DNA from: Bacteroidales bacterium
GTDB lineage: Bacteria; Bacteroidota; Bacteroidia; Bacteroidales; F082
Direction: 5' to 3'
DNA: 45,423 nucleotides
NCBI GenBank assembly: GCA_016281295.1
Contig: JAEEII010000024.1
Location: 1 to 45,423, forward strand
Part shown: positions 41,883 through 45,423 of the stretch, in pieces
Layout: each line of letters opens with the position of its first letter
How positions within the stretch are numbered: position 1 is the stretch's first letter
Notes under the pieces: model-generated
What the model was told of the DNA's origin: nothing
What the model saw: only the letters and a program-made list of their open reading frames with translations
Database searches by the model: none
Translations under genes and position numbers: made by a program

Positions 41883-42997
41883 GGTATGAGGTTTTTGTAT
41901 ATTCGTATGAGTTGTTGGCAAATGGCTTCGTCGGAGAATCGCTGCGCATAGCGTCTGCCTTGGACGGCCATGGCTTCTTGCAGGGTCTCGTCGTTGAGCA
42001 CCTGTAAAAGGCTGTTGGCGAGTTCGGTTTCGTCGTGAGGCGAGACATAAAGACTGTCGGGTCCTCCGCTTTCCTCAAGACAGCTCCCTTTGGAGGCGAT
42101 GACGGGCAATCCGCTCTCCAGCGCTTCGATGACAGGGATGCCGAAGCCTTCGTAGAAAGAGGGGAAGACAAAGAGCGTGGCGCATTGGTAAAGGGTAGGT
42201 AACTCGTTGGCGGGGAAGTCGGGTAACAGGATGACCTGCCGGTCGAGTCCGAGCTGTGTGATAGAACGCTGTAACTCTTTCAAATACTCGGTTTTTCTGC
42301 CTGCAATCACCAACGGCATGTCTATCTTTCCAGCTATCAAGGCTTTGAGAATCAAAAGCTGGTTTTTCCTTGGTTCTATGGCGGCAACATTCAGCAGGTA
42401 GGTCTCGGGAAGATGGTGTTTTCCCCGTAGGTCTTTCTTTTGTTGTTCGGAGGCCTGTTTTTTGAATTCGGGGCCGCATCCCTGATACACCACTTCCACT
42501 TTGTCTTCGTCCAGTTTGGTGAACTTCAACAGGTCGCGTTTGGTTTGTTCGCTGACGGCAATGACTTGGTCGGCGATATGACAGCTGTGGAGGTATTTCT
42601 TGCGGTACATCCAGCGGTCGAAGGCGGGAAACAGCTCGGGATGAGTGATGAATAACAGGTCGTGCATGGTGAGCACAGTGCGGGTCTTGGTTTTCTCTAT
42701 GCCCCAGGGAAGCTCATGACTCAGTCCGTGGTAGAGGTCAAGTTGCAGATGCTTCACCTCTTTGGGGATGCTGAACGTCCTCCACAACGACTGTGATAGC
42801 TTGCTTGCTCCGTTTTTGGGCCGTATCACGGTAGCGTTGGAACAGGTGTATCCAAGGCTTGCGTCTATCTGTGGTGTGAATAGATAATATTGGTTTTCAG
42901 GGGCTAAGGTGGAGAGGATACGAAGCGTCTCACGGCTGTAGTTGCCTAAGCCGCGGTGGTTGTTGAAAGCCCGCTTTGCATCGAATCCTATCTTCAT
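41879..42997 (-). CDS. Glycosyltransferase family 4
   Basis: A 372-residue GT-B glycosyltransferase. The N-terminal Rossmann domain begins MKIGFDAKRAFNNHRGLGNYSRE. The C-terminal domain carries LNVAAIEPRKNQLLILKAL, VIAGRKTEYL and the donor-binding segment FVFPSFYEGFGIPVIEALESG, whose first Glu is the usual catalytic residue. No signal peptide or membrane segment is seen, so it should act on the cytoplasmic side on a nucleotide-sugar donor, probably building a surface polysaccharide or lipopolysaccharide. The start at 42997 makes an ATGA overlap with the GT2 stop. A longer frame uses GTG at 43033 but would lie inside the GT2 gene. Confidence 0.9.
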   Translation of the reverse strand: MKIGFDAKRAFNNHRGLGNYSRETLRILSTLAPENQYYLFTPQIDASLGYTCSNATVIRPKNGASKLSQSLWRTFSIPKEVKHLQLDLYHGLSHELPWGIEKTKTRTVLTMHDLLFITHPELFPAFDRWMYRKKYLHSCHIADQVIAVSEQTKRDLLKFTKLDEDKVEVVYQGCGPEFKKQASEQQKKDLRGKHHLPETYLLNVAAIEPRKNQLLILKALIAGKIDMPLVIAGRKTEYLKELQRSITQLGLDRQVILLPDFPANELPTLYQCATLFVFPSFYEGFGIPVIEALESGLPVIASKGSCLEESGGPDSLYVSPHDETELANSLLQVLNDETLQEAMAVQGRRYAQRFSDEAICQQLIRIYKNLIP

Positions 42998-43746
42998 GAT
43001 TTCGTCTTCTCTATGATTTTGGTGTATTTGCACCAGACACCGTAGGCGTTGGTTTTGCAGATGGCCAAACCATCACATCCCTCCAAAAATCCTGCCTTAA
43101 TGATGTAATCCCGAAAGAATTTCCATCCTGTATGTAGGGATGCGGAGAGGTAATTGGCTTTCTTTCCTTTCTCGACAGCTTCTTCCGCTGACAGCTCCGC
43201 GAATTTTTCCATCTGTCGCTTGTGTTCCTCCGGGGTGTAAAACGAGTAATGGAGCAGGTCGCCTTCCAGGTGAATCACAGGTGTGTCGGGGGGCAAGGTC
43301 AGTGTCTCGTGGATTTTCCCGGTCCAGTGGACGTTGCGACGGTCGAAGAGCCGTGTCTTGGTGTCGGGGTACCAGCCGCCATGACGGATCCAGCGACCAC
43401 AGTAGTTCATCCTTCGGTTCATGGAAAAGGCTTTGCCCTCCATGGGTTCTTCTTTGGCACGGAGGAGGGAGGCCGATAGCTCGGGCGACAAGGCCTCATC
43501 AGCGTCGATGGAGAGGATCATGTCGTTTGATGCGAGGCTGTTCCCATAGTTCTTGGTGGCGGCATAACCTTCCCAGGCGTGGTTGACAAGACGTACTGGA
43601 TAGGAGGCACATATCGTCGCTGTGGCATCGGTGGAGTAGGAGTCCACCACCACCACCTCATCGACGACGGGCATCAACGAGTCGAGGCAACGTCGTATGT
43701 TGCGCTCCTCGTTCAAGGTGATGATCACGGCGGAAATCCTGCTCAT
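42994..43746 (-). CDS. Glycosyltransferase family 2 (LPS core type)
   Basis: A 250-residue GT-A enzyme. It begins SRISAVIITLNEERNIRRCLDSL, has VVVVDSYSTDAT near 34 and the DxD motif in ILSIDADEAL near 80. RLFDRRNVHWTGKIHE near 135 is typical of the WaaE/KdtX-like LPS core glycosyltransferases. The length is normal for that group. The C terminus contains FRDYIIKAGFLEGCDG, a common membrane-contact segment in this branch. It is the first gene of a coupled GT2-GT4-YrdC run, with ATGA junctions at both following starts. Donor and acceptor sugars cannot be read from the sequence. Confidence 0.9.
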   Translation of the reverse strand: MSRISAVIITLNEERNIRRCLDSLMPVVDEVVVVDSYSTDATATICASYPVRLVNHAWEGYAATKNYGNSLASNDMILSIDADEALSPELSASLLRAKEEPMEGKAFSMNRRMNYCGRWIRHGGWYPDTKTRLFDRRNVHWTGKIHETLTLPPDTPVIHLEGDLLHYSFYTPEEHKRQMEKFAELSAEEAVEKGKKANYLSASLHTGWKFFRDYIIKAGFLEGCDGLAICKTNAYGVWCKYTKIIEKTKS

Positions 43747-43767
43747 ATCCGAGTTGTTTTAAATTTG

Positions 43768-43775
43768 CAAATGTA
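43768..43775 (-). promoter_or_regulatory. Bacteroidota -7 box for the GT2-GT4-YrdC operon
   Basis: Minus strand TACATTTG, 22 bases before the ATG at 43746. A TTG at 43790-43792 is only 14 bases upstream, too close for a normal -33 element. Confidence 0.5.
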
Positions 43776-43816
43776 CAATTTTTTTGCGGCAAGTGGTAAA
43801 AATAAGGAATAAAGCT

Positions 43817-43824
43817 TATTTTTG
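43817..43824 (+). promoter_or_regulatory. Bacteroidota -7 box for the vWA membrane protein
   Basis: TATTTTTG followed by C. A transcript would begin at about 43830 and the predicted TTG start is at 43851. It is divergent from the box at 43768-43775. Confidence 0.5.
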
Positions 43825-43850
43825 CACTCTCATTAAAAAACCAACTTGCA

Positions 43851-45423
43851 TTGAATGTAGGAATTCCGTTTTGGATGTATTTTGCTGCCTTGGCGGTAGG
43901 CGTTGCCATCGCCTTGCTTTTGTATTTCCGCAACCGGAAACAACATTATGGCCGTGGCCTCACCTGGACGCTGTTCGCAATCCGTACCCTGCTCGGGGCT
44001 TTGGTCACCCTGCTGCTATTTAACCCTTATATCCGACAAAGAGTCACCGCGGTTGAGCAACCCACGGTGGTATTGGCCCACGACAACTCGGCTTCGCTGG
44101 TGCTTTCGAAGGATTCCTCCTATTATAAAACGGATTATCTCCAGCAGTTTGGCGATTTCAAGGATAAACTGGATCGTGATTTCCAGGTCGATGCCTATCT
44201 CTTCGGACAAGAGCCTCGGGCTTTTGACGCCCTTGACTTTGACGACCAGCTGACGGACCTTGCCTCGATGCTGAAGTCGGTGGAACGCAACTACTACAAA
44301 CGTAACGTAGGCGCGGTGCTGCTCTTCAGCGATGGCATCTACAACCGTGGCTTCGACCCCTCGTTGATGGCTTCGGAGTTTCCTTTCCCCGTGCATACGG
44401 TGGTGTTGGGCGATACCTTGTCCTATGCGGATCTTTTTGTGAAAGACGTGCGTTATAATAAAAAGGTGTCGTTGGGGGCCTCCTATCCCGTCCGTGTGAT
44501 GGTGGGCGCCACTGACTGTAGCGGGAAACAGGCCTTGCTCACCGTCAAGGAAGATGGACGCGTGGTGTCGAAAACCCCCATCGAGATAAGTGCCAACCGT
44601 TTCTCGAAAGAAGTTGACTTCATGCTGGATGCCGACTCGAAAGGAGTGAGGCAGCTGGAGATTGAGATACAAGGCCTTCAGGATGAGAAACAGACACTCA
44701 ACAATGTGAAACGGGTCTTCGTCGAGGTCCGTGACCAAAAATTCAAGATCCTCTGTCTTGCCGATGCTCCTCATCCCGACCTGGGCGCGCTCAAGAGTGT
44801 GCTCAACGATGACTGTGAGATGGATTTCGTCTTTGGACGTGACGAGATCCCGAACCTCTCGGGATACCAGCTGCTGCTGTTGCACCAGACACCTTCAAGC
44901 CATACCGACCTTCAGGCACTTCATGCCCAGCTGGAACAAAACAAACGCATCCCGGTGCTTTTTGTCATCGGTGAGGCCACTGACATCAATGCGTTGTCCA
45001 AGATGCAGAAAGTCATGGACCTGCACCGTGGGGTGACCAACACCCTGCTGGATGTGAAAGCCTACCTCAACACCTCGTTCGGGACCTTCACCTTGAATGA
45101 GAAGCTGCGCGACCAGATTGGCAAATATCCGCCTTTGGCCTTGCCGCACCTTGAGATTGAAGCGCGCGCGGCTCACGATGACCTGTTGATGCAGGATGTG
45201 CTTGGCGTGAAGTCAGGACTGCCTCTGCTTACCTTTGTCAGGGACGACCGCAAGATGGCTTTCTTGTTCGGCACTAACGTGTGGCGTTGGCGGCTTTACA
45301 ACTATTACCAAGATCATAACAGCCTGCTCTTCGACGAGCTGTTCTCCAAGACCTTGAACTATCTGTTGCTGAGCCGCGATGATGGTTCAGCGGTGTTCTG
45401 TAAGGAGGAATATCTTAGCAATG
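43851..45423 (+). CDS. Membrane protein with vWA-like domain (partial, runs off the window)
   Basis: An open frame of over 520 codons continues to the window edge. Two hydrophobic segments lie at about 6-26 (FWMYFAALAVGVAIALLLYF) and 40-58. They are followed by VVLAHDNSASLVL near residue 78, a DxSxS MIDAS-type motif of von Willebrand A domains, and GAVLLFSDGIYNRG near 155. A second Rossmann-like part begins at FKILCLADAPHPDLGALKSVL. This layout is common in Bacteroidota membrane proteins next to Bat/MoxR-type genes. No ATG precedes the first hydrophobic segment. TTG at 43851 fits the promoter and gives a full first helix, while ATG at 43875 would cut into it. Confidence 0.8.
   Translation, partial: MNVGIPFWMYFAALAVGVAIALLLYFRNRKQHYGRGLTWTLFAIRTLLGALVTLLLFNPYIRQRVTAVEQPTVVLAHDNSASLVLSKDSSYYKTDYLQQFGDFKDKLDRDFQVDAYLFGQEPRAFDALDFDDQLTDLASMLKSVERNYYKRNVGAVLLFSDGIYNRGFDPSLMASEFPFPVHTVVLGDTLSYADLFVKDVRYNKKVSLGASYPVRVMVGATDCSGKQALLTVKEDGRVVSKTPIEISANRFSKEVDFMLDADSKGVRQLEIEIQGLQDEKQTLNNVKRVFVEVRDQKFKILCLADAPHPDLGALKSVLNDDCEMDFVFGRDEIPNLSGYQLLLLHQTPSSHTDLQALHAQLEQNKRIPVLFVIGEATDINALSKMQKVMDLHRGVTNTLLDVKAYLNTSFGTFTLNEKLRDQIGKYPPLALPHLEIEARAAHDDLLMQDVLGVKSGLPLLTFVRDDRKMAFLFGTNVWRWRLYNYYQDHNSLLFDELFSKTLNYLLLSRDDGSAVFCKEEYLSN

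Noticed and set aside
41883..41921. Longer start for the YrdC protein
   Set aside because: It lies inside the glycosyltransferase gene, while the start at 41882 makes a clean ATGA junction.
42998..43033. GTG start extending the GT4 protein
   Set aside because: It overlaps the GT2 coding sequence, and the family N terminus begins at MKIGFDAKRAF.

Overview
The window reads as chromosome of an uncultured member of the order Bacteroidales (phylum Bacteroidota), probably from a gut or similar anaerobic habitat. The evidence is: several TAnnTTTG promoter boxes instead of Shine-Dalgarno-led starts; type IX secretion C-terminal sorting domains; three gingipain-family (C25) proteases; a TonB-dependent receptor with a carboxypeptidase-like N-terminal plug extension; indolepyruvate oxidoreductase subunits; an orphan PTS_EIIC_2 permease; and a fragment that looks like a FISUMP-type surface protein. 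The genus cannot be fixed from the sequence alone. No rRNA, tRNA, CRISPR array or insertion sequence was recognised.

Layout. 1-4.4 kb (+): a translationally coupled signalling block (tail of an upstream gene, zinc-ribbon/FHA protein, PP2C phosphatase, and a 975-residue exported protein with repeated beta-sandwich domains). 4.4-8.7 kb (-): RecX, an orphan EIIC permease, a predicted lipoprotein nicotinamidase lying between perfect inverted repeats, and a YgiQ radical-SAM protein. 8.7-10.3 kb (-): an accessory island holding two paralogous ParE-type toxin-antitoxin pairs, with a remnant of a FISUMP/C-type-lectin-like gene between them. 10.5-15.7 kb (+): a YitT transporter-like protein, a carboxyltransferase with a degenerate biotinyl domain, a small beta-barrel protein and a GH29 fucosidase. 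15.7-20.1 kb (-): a CpeT-like protein, a TonB-dependent receptor, and a toast-rack/PspC membrane pair. 20.3-23.9 kb (+): iorA-iorB and an M23 peptidase.

23.8-29.2 kb (-) is a compact run read from one promoter: MBL/beta-CASP hydrolase, hisS, hutH and two small membrane proteins. 29.2-39.5 kb (-) holds three large secreted C25 proteases. Two are Rgp-like (arginine gingipain type) and one is Kgp-like (lysine gingipain type); the catalytic His-Cys spacing and the specificity-pocket Asp are conserved in each. 39.6-43.7 kb (-) carries an S41 processing peptidase and a coupled GT2-GT4-YrdC operon. 43.85 kb to the end (+) is an incomplete vWA-type membrane protein with a probable TTG start.

The most notable points are the compact Rgp+Rgp+Kgp-like protease cluster, the paired toxin-antitoxin modules with nearly identical outer ends around a surface-protein remnant, the nicotinamidase cassette between 23-bp inverted repeats, and the FHA-PP2C-exported beta-sandwich signalling block. 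All functional statements come from reading sequence motifs; no database search was run.
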